The notes beneath the pieces were generated by a model. That model was given only the letters and a program-made list of their open reading frames with translations, was not told where the DNA came from and ran no database searches. The translations under genes and the position numbers were made by a program. From Pseudomonas nicosulfuronedens (lineage in GTDB: Bacteria; Pseudomonadota; Gammaproteobacteria; Pseudomonadales; Pseudomonadaceae), in contig NZ_SWDV01000022.1 of the NCBI RefSeq assembly GCF_005877905.1, positions 62,001 through 126,000 on the forward strand: a stretch of DNA of 64,000 nt. The letters are read 5' to 3'. Shown piece by piece: positions 47,646-57,231 of the stretch; the stretch's first letter is position 1; each line of letters starts with the position of its first letter.

Positions 47646-47688
47646 GAAAAAAGCCGCCGCCTCTGACGAGGACGGCGGCTTCTTTTCA
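47646..47688 (-). terminator. Terminator after porin copy 2
   Basis: On the minus strand GCCGCCGTCC...GGCGGCGGC is followed by TTTTTTCG; 12 bases past the stop of the upstream porin. Confidence 0.9.
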
Positions 47689-47699
47689 GCCCGCAGAAA

Positions 47700-49067
47700 T
47701 TACAGCAGCGGGATGGTGTAGCTGACGATCAGGCGGTTCTCGTCCTGGTCGCGCTGGGTCGGAGTACCCGGGTTGCCAGCGGAAGCGGCCGGCAGGCCAC
47801 TACGCAGCGCCGCGTTCTTCCAGGTGAAGCCCAGGCCCTTGAAGGTGCCGTCCGGGATCACGTAGGCCAGGGAAATGTCGCGCTCCCACTCGCTCTTGTC
47901 GCCCTGGGCGGTGTCGATGTTGTCGCCGCGCAGGTAGAGGGTCTGGAAGGTCAGGCCCGGCAGACCGGCCTGGGCGAAGTCGTAAGCGTAGCGAACCTGC
48001 CAGGTGCGCTCGCCAGCGCGCAGGAACTTGCCGATCTGCACGTCGGTGATCAGGTAGGCCGTGGCGCCGTCGCCGTTGTTGATGAACGGGAAGTCGCTGT
48101 TGCCGCTGAGCTGCTGGTAGCCGGCGCCGAAGCTGTGGCCGCTGACGGTGTAGGTGAACAGGCCGCTCCAGGCGCGGTTGTCGACTTCACCCTTGAGGGT
48201 GTTGCCGCCGTAGTAACCGCTGGTGTAGTAGCTCGAATCGTGGCCGTTCTTGCCATCGTCGCTGCTGTGGAAGTAGCGCAGGTCGCTCTTCAGCACGCCC
48301 GGGCCGATGGCCCAGTTGTGTTGCAGGCCGAGGAAGTGCTGTTTGTAGAAGTCCTGCAGGTTGCCGTAGTAGTACTGCAGCGTCAGGTCCTTGGTCAGCT
48401 TGTAGTCGGCGCCGCCGTAGTAGAACTTGTTGACGAACTTGCCGGTCTGGGCGTTGTTGGCGCCGGCGATCGACAGGCCTTCGTTGTTGCTCGAGTTACG
48501 GCCCTTGGCGTGCTCCAGCTGGCCGCCGAGCAGGGTCAGGTCCTTGAACTCGTTGGAGGTGACCTGGCCGCCCTCGAAGGTCTGCGGCAGCAGGCGACCG
48601 TCGTTGTAGGTCACCACCGGCAGCTTGGGCAGCAGGGTGCCGTATTGCAGCACGGTATTGGAAACCTTCACCTTGCCGGTGGCGCCCAGGTGGGCGAAGT
48701 CATCCACCGCGCGGCCATCGCCATCGGTGGGGAACACGGTGCCGGCATAGGCAGAACTTGTCGGGTTGTAGTGAGTGCCCTTGCCACTGTCCAGGCGCAC
48801 GCCCAGCAGGCCCAGGGCATCGACGCCGAAACCGACGGTGCCTTCGGTGAAGCCGGAGGTGTAGTTGAGCAGGAAGCCCTGCCCCCACTCTTCCTGCTTG
48901 CTCGGCTCGGCGGGGCCGTTGCGGTTGTCGGAGTTGATGTAGAAATTGCGCAGGGTCAGGTTGGCCTTGCTGTCTTCGATGAACCCACCGGCGACGGCGG
49001 ATTGAGCGAGGCCTGCGGCAGCGATGGCGAGCGCGAGGCTCGATTGCGTGAGAGTGCGGCGTTTCAT
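47700..49067 (-). CDS. OprD-family outer-membrane porin (OprE-like, copy 2)
   Basis: A 455-residue OprD-family porin, collinear with copy 1 over the full length: GGFIEDSKANLTLRNFYINSDNRNG, GQGFLLNYTSGFTEGTVGFG and the same closing NRLIVSYTIPLL. Differences cluster in short loop segments, as expected for duplicates with shifted substrate selectivity. Signal peptide residues 1-26. Own terminator and a long upstream region show it is a separate transcription unit from copy 1. Confidence 0.9.
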   Translation of the reverse strand: MKRRTLTQSSLALAIAAAGLAQSAVAGGFIEDSKANLTLRNFYINSDNRNGPAEPSKQEEWGQGFLLNYTSGFTEGTVGFGVDALGLLGVRLDSGKGTHYNPTSSAYAGTVFPTDGDGRAVDDFAHLGATGKVKVSNTVLQYGTLLPKLPVVTYNDGRLLPQTFEGGQVTSNEFKDLTLLGGQLEHAKGRNSSNNEGLSIAGANNAQTGKFVNKFYYGGADYKLTKDLTLQYYYGNLQDFYKQHFLGLQHNWAIGPGVLKSDLRYFHSSDDGKNGHDSSYYTSGYYGGNTLKGEVDNRAWSGLFTYTVSGHSFGAGYQQLSGNSDFPFINNGDGATAYLITDVQIGKFLRAGERTWQVRYAYDFAQAGLPGLTFQTLYLRGDNIDTAQGDKSEWERDISLAYVIPDGTFKGLGFTWKNAALRSGLPAASAGNPGTPTQRDQDENRLIVSYTIPLL

Positions 49068-49709
49068 TGGAATTTCCCCATTTTATTGATCTTGGAAAGC
49101 AGGCCATTCAAGACGACGACTGGCTCCAGCGGAGCCCGACCGAACGGCAAGCAGCGGCCATGGCGTGCCAGGCACGCTCGGCATGCGGTAATTCGGCGGT
49201 GTACGGCGCTCCCCTAGACGGGGCTCAAGCGCAGGCAAGCAGGCGGGAGGGCGGCAGAAGAATGGAATGGCATGGATCGGATCTCGTGTCTTGTTGTTGT
49301 GGCAATGCGCTGGGCATGCGTCAGTGGCTAGGCAATCCCCAGGCCAACCGGCCTTTCCCGCCTGACACCCCGTCATTTCCGACACTCGGAACGATCTGCA
49401 AGCAAATTCCTTCAGAAAAATCAGCGGAAAACCGCCACGAGCCCCCTTCGCCTTGGCGGATAACCGCCATCCCCTTTTCGCTGTCACGGCAACGCTGGGG
49501 AGCAAGATAAAAGAAGCTCTATAAATCAAAAAAGAATTAATTATTACTATGTAATTTCTTTTAGGAATATATGATAGCACGCTGCTCGACTGGCGACGCC
49601 TCCCGGACGGGGTACCCAGTTCGTATGATTTGGATGACTACTAGGAAGAAGACGAAGGATTTAGCCCACAGAGTCCAAGAAGGCCCTCCGGCAAGCCCGG
49701 ACGATGGAC
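49068..49709. other. Long intergenic region between porin copy 2 and the polysaccharide operon
   Basis: No convincing gene. The left part is the leader of the minus-strand porin. An AT-rich patch at about 49505-49575 contrasts with the GC-rich surroundings. Small open frames at 49561-49848 and 49571-49966 lack ribosome sites and family resemblance. Confidence 0.5.
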
Positions 49710-49746
49710 AAAAAAAACCCGCCAGCGCTGCAACGCGGGCGGGTTC
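49710..49746 (-). terminator. Terminator of the exopolysaccharide operon
   Basis: On the minus strand AACCCGCC ... GGCGGGTT is followed by TTTTTTTGTCC. It lies about 185 bases past the wza stop and is preceded by two further hairpins (49746-49771 and 49819-49855), giving a structured 3' region. Confidence 0.85.
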
Positions 49747-49818
49747 GGGACCCTGTGCTAGGGGAAGGTCCCAAAGGAGAGCGGCGGAATGGAGCCCGCC
49801 TAGGAGTGGTGCGTCCCT

Positions 49819-49855
49819 GCACCCGATGGCGGCGATGATGGCCAGCATCGGGTGC
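49819..49855 (-). other. Perfect hairpin in the 3' region of the exopolysaccharide operon
   Basis: Ten-base arms GCACCCGATG / CATCGGGTGC around a 17-base loop, 75 bases after the wza stop. No T-run follows, so it is not a simple terminator; it may protect or process the transcript end. Confidence 0.55.
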
Positions 49856-49931
49856 GGAGTCGATTCCAGCGGTACGCTCGACGCTGTAGGAATTACCCGT
49901 ACCCTGACGCCTTGCGCCGGGCACCGCCGGG

Positions 49932-51053
49932 TCAGTTGTTGCCAACCGCGGCGCTGGTGCCGATGAAGGCAGCCGACGGCAGCAGCTGACTGATGAAGCG
50001 GTTCCAGCGGGTGATGTTGGCCGGGCCGATGAACACGACATCCTGCGGCTGCATGGCAAACTCCTTGGCCAGGGCATAGGCGGTCGGACGCTTCGCTTCC
50101 AGGTGGAAGACCTGGGCCTGGAAGGCGCCCGGTGCAGTACCGGCGACCGACTCCGGGTTACCGCGGATCACGTAGACCGAGTCGCCATCGGAGGTTTCCG
50201 GGCTCAGGCCCCCGGCGTTGCCGAGTACTTCCAGCAGCGACAGGCCGGTGGTGCGGTAGGTAACCACCTGCGGACGCTCGACCTCACCCACCACGTAGAC
50301 TTTCTTGCGGTCGTTGTAGGGCAGGTGGATCTGGTCGCCGTTCTTCAGGTAGATGCCGGTCAGAGTCGAACCGGAGCGGTTCAGTGCGTCAACGTCGAGC
50401 ACATACTCGCGGCCATCACGCTTGAGCGTCAGCCCGGAAAGATCGGCTTCACCGGTGATCACACCAGCCTTGCTGACCGCCTGCACCAGGGTGGTCGGCG
50501 TATTGTTCAGCTCGACCTGCCCACCGTTCTGGAAAGCCCCGGAGAGCACCACGTGCTGGCTGGCATACCGCAGCACGGTGACATCCACCTGCGGGTCGAC
50601 AATACCCTTCTTCGCCAACTGGCTGGACAGGCGCTTGCGCAACTGCGCTGGAGTCTGCCCTTCGGCGCGTACGACACCGGCATAGGGGAAGAAGATATTG
50701 CCATCGGCACCGACCACGCGACCGTTGGCTTCCATCTGCTGGGTCGAGCCGGGACTGGTCAGTTCAGGGTGGTCCCAGACGGTGACCAGCAGCACGTCGC
50801 CGCCACCGATCAGGTAGTCCTCCTGCGGCGGGCGATAGTTCAGCAGCTCTGCGGGCACGCCGGGTTTGGCGGCGAAGTCGGCCTCCTGGCGTTGCAGCAC
50901 CTGGGGCGTGATGGGCACGAGGGTGATGTTCATCCCCTCCTTCTGGGCCTCGCGCTGGATATCGGAATCCGTCATGTGCTGACCGGGAGAGAACACGCAG
51001 CCTTGTAGCGCCAGACTGCCGACTACAAAGCTGAAAGCGAGCAGGTTTTTCAT
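49932..51053 (-). CDS. Outer-membrane polysaccharide export lipoprotein (Wza-like)
   Basis: A 373-residue lipoprotein: signal with lipobox LQGC (Cys about residue 18), a Poly_export domain (YLIGGGDVLLVTVWDHPELTSPG, about residues 80-102; FFPYAGVVRAEGQTPAQLRKRLS) and two SLBB-like domains (VVLSGAFQNGGQVELNNTP; VYVVGEVERPQVVTYR). Wza octamers form the outer-membrane pore for capsule or exopolysaccharide. The ATG at 51053 with AAGGA upstream starts the lipoprotein signal. Last gene of the operon, which is unusual, since wza often comes first. Confidence 0.92.
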   Translation of the reverse strand: MKNLLAFSFVVGSLALQGCVFSPGQHMTDSDIQREAQKEGMNITLVPITPQVLQRQEADFAAKPGVPAELLNYRPPQEDYLIGGGDVLLVTVWDHPELTSPGSTQQMEANGRVVGADGNIFFPYAGVVRAEGQTPAQLRKRLSSQLAKKGIVDPQVDVTVLRYASQHVVLSGAFQNGGQVELNNTPTTLVQAVSKAGVITGEADLSGLTLKRDGREYVLDVDALNRSGSTLTGIYLKNGDQIHLPYNDRKKVYVVGEVERPQVVTYRTTGLSLLEVLGNAGGLSPETSDGDSVYVIRGNPESVAGTAPGAFQAQVFHLEAKRPTAYALAKEFAMQPQDVVFIGPANITRWNRFISQLLPSAAFIGTSAAVGNN

Positions 51054-51084
51054 GGCAATCCTTCCTTGAAGCTTGTGTGGAAAC

Positions 51085-52485
51085 TCAATAGGCATTGCGG
51101 TGTACGAAACCCTTGAACAGGGTCAGCAAGACGATCTTCAGGTCCCACCAGACGGACCAGTTCTCGATGTAGTCCAGATCGAACTCGATGCGTTTCTGCA
51201 TCTTCTCCAGGGTGTCTGTTTCGCCACGCCAGCCGTTCACCTGGGCCCAGCCGGTAATGCCTGGCTTGACCTTGTGACGCAGCATGTAACGGCTGACCTG
51301 ACGCCGGTATTGCTCGTTGTGCGCCACGGCGTGGGGGCGTGGACCGACCACGGACATGTCGCCGAGCAAGACATTGAAGAACTGTGGCAACTCATCCAGC
51401 GAGGTGCGCCGCAGGAAGGCGCCCAGCGGGGTGATGCGGCAATCGTTGCGCGAGGCCTGGGTGACAGCGGCACCGTCCTCCATGACCGTCATGCTGCGGA
51501 ATTTCCAGACGCGGATGGGCCGGCCATCCATGCCGTAGCGGGTCTGGCGGAACAGCACCGGGCCGCGCGAAGTGAGCTTCACGGCCACGGCGATGAACAG
51601 CATGGGCACGGCGATCAGCAGCAGGATCAGCGAGGCCAGCACCACGTCCTCGATACGCTTGAGCACGGCGTTGGGGCCGTCCATGGGCGTGTCGAAGATG
51701 CTGATGGTGGCCAGCCCGTTGATGCTCTCGCTGCGCGCGTGCAGCAGGTCGAACATGAACAGGTCGGGGATCAGGTAGACCGACACCGTGGTGTCGGACA
51801 GCTCGCGGATCAGTTCGTTGAGCAGCGGCTCGCGGGACAGCGGCAGGGTCAGGTAGACCTTGTCGATCTGCCCCGAGCGCGCCGCCTCGATCAGCGCCAG
51901 GCGGTCGCCCTTTACCGGCACGCGCTCACCCAGTTCCATCTGCTGCGGGCGATCGTCATAGAAGCCGATCAGGCGCAGGCCCATCCAGGGCGCCGCGAGG
52001 ATGGTCTCGGCCAGTCGCGCACCCACTTCGCCGGTACCGTAGATGGCCACATTGCGGCTGTTGAAGCCGTGGCGGCGGGCGACGCGCAGCAGCATGCGGA
52101 TAGCCAGGCGGTAGCCGCACATGATCAGCAGCGCCGCGGCAAACCAGCCCAGGCGTCGGGGCTCTTCCAGTTCTACGTGGCGCAGGGAGATGTCCAGCAG
52201 CAGCACGGCGAAGAACGCCAGCGACCAGTACAGGGTGACGCTCAACGACTCACGCAGCAGCGACTCGCCACGCCAGGAGCCGTAGAGCTGGTTCAGCTCG
52301 CCGAGCCAGTGGAACAGCATCACGCAGAGCAGCACCGAGACCCAGATCTGTGCATCCAGCACGCCGTTGCCAGCGCTGAGCAGCACGACCCCGGTGAGCA
52401 CGATCACCAGGATGTCGCTCAGGCGGTGCGCCAGTGAGATCAGCGACTGGTGCGCGCGCAAGATTCCTTTCGTCTTGTTGGGCAT
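51085..52485 (-). CDS. wcaJ: Undecaprenyl-phosphate glucose phosphotransferase (WcaJ-like)
   Basis: A 466-residue polyisoprenyl-phosphate hexose-1-phosphate transferase that starts each repeat unit by putting a sugar phosphate, typically glucose-1-phosphate, on undecaprenyl phosphate. The N-terminus has four to five membrane helices (about residues 15-135), then a nucleotide-fold-like middle domain (NVAIYGTGEVGARLAETI) and the C-terminal catalytic domain SRGPVLFRQTRYGMDGRPIRVWKFRSM ... RRTSLDELPQFFNVLLGDMSVVGPRP. GAGG precedes the start. Next to wza at the end of the operon. Confidence 0.93.
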   Translation of the reverse strand: MPNKTKGILRAHQSLISLAHRLSDILVIVLTGVVLLSAGNGVLDAQIWVSVLLCVMLFHWLGELNQLYGSWRGESLLRESLSVTLYWSLAFFAVLLLDISLRHVELEEPRRLGWFAAALLIMCGYRLAIRMLLRVARRHGFNSRNVAIYGTGEVGARLAETILAAPWMGLRLIGFYDDRPQQMELGERVPVKGDRLALIEAARSGQIDKVYLTLPLSREPLLNELIRELSDTTVSVYLIPDLFMFDLLHARSESINGLATISIFDTPMDGPNAVLKRIEDVVLASLILLLIAVPMLFIAVAVKLTSRGPVLFRQTRYGMDGRPIRVWKFRSMTVMEDGAAVTQASRNDCRITPLGAFLRRTSLDELPQFFNVLLGDMSVVGPRPHAVAHNEQYRRQVSRYMLRHKVKPGITGWAQVNGWRGETDTLEKMQKRIEFDLDYIENWSVWWDLKIVLLTLFKGFVHRNAY

Positions 52486-52604
52486 GATGACCTCACGATT
52501 GCCGGCGTCGCTCCTGACGCCGCTGCATCGCTATCGCAGTCCGTGGTTGAACGCATGGCCGGCAAGTCCGCTGCGCAATGCCTGCGGGTTCGCCGGGTGC
52601 GGGT

Positions 52605-53480
52605 TCACTGTCGCTTGTCCAGCAGCAGTTGCTGCAGGTAGCGGCCATAGCCGGTCTTGCTCAGGCGCTCGGCCTGGAGGGCCAGCAGGCTCTCGCTGAG
52701 CCAGCCCTGCTGGTAGGCGATTTCCTCCAGGCAGGCGACCTTCAGCCCCTGGCGCTCCTCGATGGTCTGCACGAAGTGGCCGGCTTCCATCAGCGACTCG
52801 TGGGTGCCGGTGTCCAGCCAGGCGAACCCACGACCGAGCAGGCTGACGCGCAGTTCGCCCAGTTCCAGGTAAAGGTTGTTGATATCGGTGATTTCCAGCT
52901 CGCCACGGGCCGAAGGGCGGATCTGACGAGCCATCTCGACGACGCGGTTGTCGTAGAAGTACAGGCCGGTGACGGCGTAGTTCGAGCGCGGTACGCGGGG
53001 TTTTTCCTCGATGGAAAGCACCCGCCCTGCGTCGTCGAACTCGACCACGCCGAAGCGCGCCGGGTCCGCTACCTGGTAGCCGAAGACGGTGGCGCCCTGG
53101 GTGCGCGCGGCGGCTTCGCGCAGGGTTTCGGTGAAGCCCTGGCCGTAGAAGATGTTGTCGCCCAGCACCAGGCACACCGAGTCGTCGCCGATGAATGGCG
53201 CGCCGATCAGGAAAGCCTGCGCCAGGCCATCGGGCGAGGGCTGCACGGCATACTGCAGGCGCACCCCGAACTGCTCGCCATCCCCCAGCAGGGCGCGGAA
53301 ATTCGGCAGGTCGGCAGGGGTGCAGATCAGCAGGATGTCGTCGATGCCGGCGAGCATCAGCACCGACAGCGGGTAATACACCATCGGCTTGTCGTAGATC
53401 GGCAGCAGTTGCTTGGATACGCCCAGGGTAATGGGATGCAGGCGCGTGCCGGAGCCACCGGCGAGGATGATGCCCTTCAT
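52605..53480 (-). CDS. rmlA: Glucose-1-phosphate thymidylyltransferase
   Basis: A 291-residue nucleotidyltransferase making dTDP-glucose. The signature [44 protein letters not shown] and [15 protein letters not shown] are plain. AAGGAGG nine bases upstream decides the ATG at 53480; the long upstream frame is a shadow of the glycosyltransferase. rmlB, rmlC and rmlD are not in the window, so the dTDP-sugar made (for example dTDP-rhamnose) depends on genes elsewhere. Its start overlaps the preceding gene's stop by four bases. Confidence 0.95.
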   Translation of the reverse strand: MKGIILAGGSGTRLHPITLGVSKQLLPIYDKPMVYYPLSVLMLAGIDDILLICTPADLPNFRALLGDGEQFGVRLQYAVQPSPDGLAQAFLIGAPFIGDDSVCLVLGDNIFYGQGFTETLREAAARTQGATVFGYQVADPARFGVVEFDDAGRVLSIEEKPRVPRSNYAVTGLYFYDNRVVEMARQIRPSARGELEITDINNLYLELGELRVSLLGRGFAWLDTGTHESLMEAGHFVQTIEERQGLKVACLEEIAYQQGWLSESLLALQAERLSKTGYGRYLQQLLLDKRQ

Positions 53481-54595
53481 GATCTGCCTCCTTGCTTGGC
53501 GATCTGTTTGGCGTCGAAGCGCGCCGGATAGTCCGAGCGCTCGGTCAGAAAGGTGTCGATCAGGCTGGAAAGTCGCAGCGCTGAAATGTCCCAGGAGTAG
53601 CGCAGGACGTTCTCCTGCCCCAGGCGGCGCAAGTCGGCGCGCAGCTTGTGGTCGAGCAGCACCCGACGCAGGGCGGCCGCAATGCCGGGCGGATCGAGGG
53701 GGTCGAAGTACAGCACCGAGTTGCCCAGCACTTCGGGGATCGATGCACTGCTGGCGGCCACCACCGGGCAACCGCAGGCCTGGGCCTCCAGCGGCGGGAT
53801 GCCGAAGCCTTCGTACAGCGACGGGAAGGCGAAGACGGCGGCGTTGCGGTACTGCTCGATCAGTTGGTCGTCGTCCAGCCGCCCCAGCCAGCGCACCCGA
53901 TCACCCTGCCCGCTCTGCTGCAGTTGCGCATCGACGAAGCTGCGGTTGGCGGCGCCGACGATGCGCAGCTCCACGTCCAGCTCGCCGAGCAGACGGAACG
54001 CTTCGATCAGCCGGGAGAAGTTCTTGTGCGCCGCCGGCGAGGACACCGCCAGTACATAGGGGCGTTCGAGCTGCGTCGGTTCGAGGCCGGTACAGAACTC
54101 GGCGGACACCGCATTGGCGATCACGTGGATGCCTTTGGGGTCGACGCCATAGTGCGAGGCGATCTCCTCGCGGGAGAACTCGCTGACCGTGACCTGCGCC
54201 AGCGAACGGCGCAGCATCAGCGGGATCATCAGGCGGTACAGCGTGCGAAACTTCCAGGAGAAGCTTTCCGGGTGGCGCACGTAGGTGATGTCGTGGTGCG
54301 TGACGACCTGCTTTGAATAGGCCAGCGGTGCCGTGCTGCACAGCGAGACCAGCAGCGGCCGGCCGTGACGGGCCAGCCACAGCGGCAGGTCAACCTGTTC
54401 CCAGAGGTGCCCGCTGCGGTGGCCGATCTGTTCGACGCGGAGCTGGCTGGCGATTTCCGGGCGGAGGATTTCGCCGGGCGGTGCAACGAAGTGCAGGTCG
54501 CTGCGCAGCCGCGCCAGCGACAGCGAAATCTGCTCGGCGAAGCGCTGCACGCCGCTCACTTGCTGGGTCAGGAAACGCGCGTTGATCACGATCAT
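53477..54595 (-). CDS. Glycosyltransferase family 4
   Basis: A 372-residue GT-B glycosyltransferase. N-terminal [30 protein letters not shown] suggests the mannosyl/rhamnosyl-transferase-like GT4 group. The C-terminal donor site has the EX7E motif in [25 protein letters not shown], with [23 protein letters not shown] before it. Donor and acceptor unknown. Translationally coupled to rmlA (ATGA). Confidence 0.9.
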   Translation of the reverse strand: MIVINARFLTQQVSGVQRFAEQISLSLARLRSDLHFVAPPGEILRPEIASQLRVEQIGHRSGHLWEQVDLPLWLARHGRPLLVSLCSTAPLAYSKQVVTHHDITYVRHPESFSWKFRTLYRLMIPLMLRRSLAQVTVSEFSREEIASHYGVDPKGIHVIANAVSAEFCTGLEPTQLERPYVLAVSSPAAHKNFSRLIEAFRLLGELDVELRIVGAANRSFVDAQLQQSGQGDRVRWLGRLDDDQLIEQYRNAAVFAFPSLYEGFGIPPLEAQACGCPVVAASSASIPEVLGNSVLYFDPLDPPGIAAALRRVLLDHKLRADLRRLGQENVLRYSWDISALRLSSLIDTFLTERSDYPARFDAKQIAKQGGRS

Positions 54596-54615
54596 GAGGG
54601 TTCTCCGCGATGGAG

Positions 54616-57231
54616 TCAGCGCAACGACAGTTGCGGGGCCGACGCGCTGCGCACCAGGGTGGGCGAGGCGTCGATGCGGATGCTGGCCTGGCAGTCGCCA
54701 CCCGCCTTGGGGCACTGCCAGGGCACCGGCCGGCCCTCGCGGCGGGCAATCCCTTCGACGGCGTCCAGACGCCAGAGGGTGTCGCTGCTGCCGGGCTTGC
54801 TGGTGATGTTCAGGGTCTGTTCGTGTCCCAGGGTCCAGGCCACCAGGATTTCCTCGCTGGCCTTGGCGAAGCGCAGCAGGTAGACGTTCGGGTCCTCATT
54901 CGGTACGCGGCCGACGAAGCGGTAGCGGCCGATGATGTCGGCAATGCTGGCCATCGCGTGGTAGGCCGGTTTCGGCTGGCCACCGGCGGTGAGCAGGCCG
55001 AAGTTGTGCTCCATGTCCGTGCGGTCGATGCCGTCGTCCACCAGGTCATACCACCAGGCACCCTTCACGTTCGGCAGGCTGCGCACCAGCACATAGGCGC
55101 GAGCCAGGTAGGCGGCCTGGCGTTCGCGGCTGATACCGCAATCGCCTTCGTGGGCCGGCCAGCTGAACTCGGTGAAGTACAGCGGGACCGGTTTGCCGGC
55201 GGCGTTTTCCAGCTTCTGGTTCACGCCCTGGAACCAGTTCAGCCAGGCTTCGGGAGTGGACATCTCGCCCTCGCAGTACACCGAGGGGTGCAGCGAAATA
55301 CCGTCGACGACATCCAGCGCGCCACCGGCGACGACGCGCTCGGCGAAGCCCTGGCGAATGCCCTTGAGGGTGACGGCTCCAGCGAGCACCTTGGCCTGCG
55401 GGTCTTCCTCGCGGATCACCTTGGCGGCCGCGCGCACCAGGGTCAGGTAGTCGTCGCTGAAGTCCTTGTCGGTGGCATTTTCCGAGTCCCATTCGTTCCA
55501 CACTTCGTAGTAGGCGACCTGCCCCTTGAAGCTGCGCACCACATAACGCACATAGCGCAGATAGCCCTCGCGGGCCACGTCGTCGCGCGGCTTGGCGTTT
55601 CCGTAGAACTGGTTCTCGTTGCCCAGGATCAGCAGTGTGCTGATACCCAGGCTGCGAGTGCTGCGCAGCTGCGCACGCCAGGCCGCATCGATGGACAGCA
55701 CGCCGCGCTCGCGTTCGACGCTGGACCAGTAGGCGTCGTCGCGGAACGACAGGATGCCGGCCTCGCGCGCCAGGCGATTGATGCCGTCGCGATTGCCCGC
55801 GCGGATGTTCTGGTGGGTACTGGCGCCGACGATGAATTCAGGCGCGCCGAGGTTTTCCACCGGCGCCTCGTTGGCCAGGGTGCGCGGTGATTGCAGCAGC
55901 CCGCCAATCAACAACGTGCAGGCCAGCAGGCTGAGCATGCCGCCCTGCAGGCGCAGGGTGCGCGGCGCCGGTTGCGGCGCGGCTTCGCCTGGCAAGCTCA
56001 GGGCGCGGCCGATGGCCAGGCCGAGGAACAGGCTGGGGATCGGCGACTCGAGCACGTCGCTGGTCCAGGCGATGAGCAGGATGCAGTAGGCGATGCCGAG
56101 CAGCGCGCGGGCTTCGCGGCCAGGCTGGCGCTGCAGGCGCATCAGCATCGGCACCGCCAGCAGGTAGAGGGCGACACCGGCCACGCCGAACAGGCACCAG
56201 AGGTAGAGCAGCGAATTGTCCGCCACCGCCAGCTGCTCGACGCCGAAGATCGGGAAGGCCGCGTAGGCGCTGCCGGTCATGCCCAGGCCGGCTCCGGTAT
56301 AGATCCAGCCGTTGTAGTCCATCACCTTGATCAGGTTCGGCCAGGTGTTGACCAGGCGATCCACCATCGACCCCATCAGGTTGTCGCCGGTGGCGCTGGC
56401 CAGGTACGGGTCGACCTGCGCGTACAGCCCATACAGCGGCAGCAGCAGCGCACCCAGCACCACTACCAGCGCGGCACACAGGAACAGCAGGCGCTGACGG
56501 GCGAAACCCATCACCAGCAGGGCGACGAAGAAGGCGCCGGCGGAGGACTTGTTGGTGGTCAGGACGATGCCCACCAGCGCCACCAGGTAGATCAACCCAC
56601 GTACCGGCAGCGCCAGGCGGAAAGAGCCCAGGTACAGGCTGAACACCGCCAGCATCATCGCCAGGCTCGAGGACATCCGCGAAAAGCCGGCGATGCGGTC
56701 CAGACCATAGGCGCTCCAGGAGCGGTTGCCGCTGATCTCGACGCCGCCCATGGAGTAGGTGTAACCCTTCCACGGCACGTTGATGGTGAGATCCAGGGCA
56801 ATGCCGAGCAGCGAAGCGAGCAGGCAGAAGAAGATGATCCAGCCCATCGCCTTGCGATGCATTTCCAGGTAGGGGCCGCAGAGCAGGCCGAACAGCAGCG
56901 GCGCGTAGATGAACACCGAGAAGAGGCCGCTCTTGAACTCGGCCCCATGCAGCCGGCCGAGCAGTAGCGAAGCTGCTGCGAGGATCAGCAGCAACCAGAG
57001 GCCACGCTGCTGCGGGCGGGTGAAAAGCTCCCAGCCCACCGCGACGATGCAGGCCACCTTGGGCAGGTAAACGATGGCCGACAGACCCGCCTGGTCGGTG
57101 TAGAAGCGCAGCGCACCGTTGAAGGTCTCCACCAGCAGCAAGGCCACCAGCACCCCGAGCGCCAGCAACGAGCGGTCGAAGGTCACGCGGCGGTCGACCT
57201 CAAAGCGTGGATACGGGGATTGCAGTTCCAT
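54616..57231 (-). CDS. Fusion protein: Wzy/O-antigen-ligase-like polymerase + clan GH-A glycoside hydrolase
   Basis: An 871-residue two-part protein. Residues about 20-450 carry some ten to twelve membrane helices; the central YTGAGLGMTGSAYAAFP and DNSLLYLWCLFGVAG loops resemble Wzy polymerases and WaaL-type ligases. After the last helix (about 431-447) a soluble domain (about 465-785) has the clan GH-A TIM-barrel pattern: acid/base Glu in YYEVWNEWD (Glu580), HPSVY, and nucleophile Glu in LYFTEFSWP (Glu688), like PslG/GH39 hydrolases. A beta-rich tail ends the protein. Topology puts the hydrolase in the periplasm beside its own polymerase. The ATG at 57231 has GGAG and overlaps the upstream gene by 32 bases. 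Both halves are in one uninterrupted frame. Confidence 0.85.
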   Translation of the reverse strand: MELQSPYPRFEVDRRVTFDRSLLALGVLVALLLVETFNGALRFYTDQAGLSAIVYLPKVACIVAVGWELFTRPQQRGLWLLLILAAASLLLGRLHGAEFKSGLFSVFIYAPLLFGLLCGPYLEMHRKAMGWIIFFCLLASLLGIALDLTINVPWKGYTYSMGGVEISGNRSWSAYGLDRIAGFSRMSSSLAMMLAVFSLYLGSFRLALPVRGLIYLVALVGIVLTTNKSSAGAFFVALLVMGFARQRLLFLCAALVVVLGALLLPLYGLYAQVDPYLASATGDNLMGSMVDRLVNTWPNLIKVMDYNGWIYTGAGLGMTGSAYAAFPIFGVEQLAVADNSLLYLWCLFGVAGVALYLLAVPMLMRLQRQPGREARALLGIAYCILLIAWTSDVLESPIPSLFLGLAIGRALSLPGEAAPQPAPRTLRLQGGMLSLLACTLLIGGLLQSPRTLANEAPVENLGAPEFIVGASTHQNIRAGNRDGINRLAREAGILSFRDDAYWSSVERERGVLSIDAAWRAQLRSTRSLGISTLLILGNENQFYGNAKPRDDVAREGYLRYVRYVVRSFKGQVAYYEVWNEWDSENATDKDFSDDYLTLVRAAAKVIREEDPQAKVLAGAVTLKGIRQGFAERVVAGGALDVVDGISLHPSVYCEGEMSTPEAWLNWFQGVNQKLENAAGKPVPLYFTEFSWPAHEGDCGISRERQAAYLARAYVLVRSLPNVKGAWWYDLVDDGIDRTDMEHNFGLLTAGGQPKPAYHAMASIADIIGRYRFVGRVPNEDPNVYLLRFAKASEEILVAWTLGHEQTLNITSKPGSSDTLWRLDAVEGIARREGRPVPWQCPKAGGDCQASIRIDASPTLVRSASAPQLSLR

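Noticed and set aside
49561-49966. Small open frames in the AT-rich porin/polysaccharide spacer
   Set aside because: They overlap the terminator and hairpins, lack ribosome sites and have no family resemblance.
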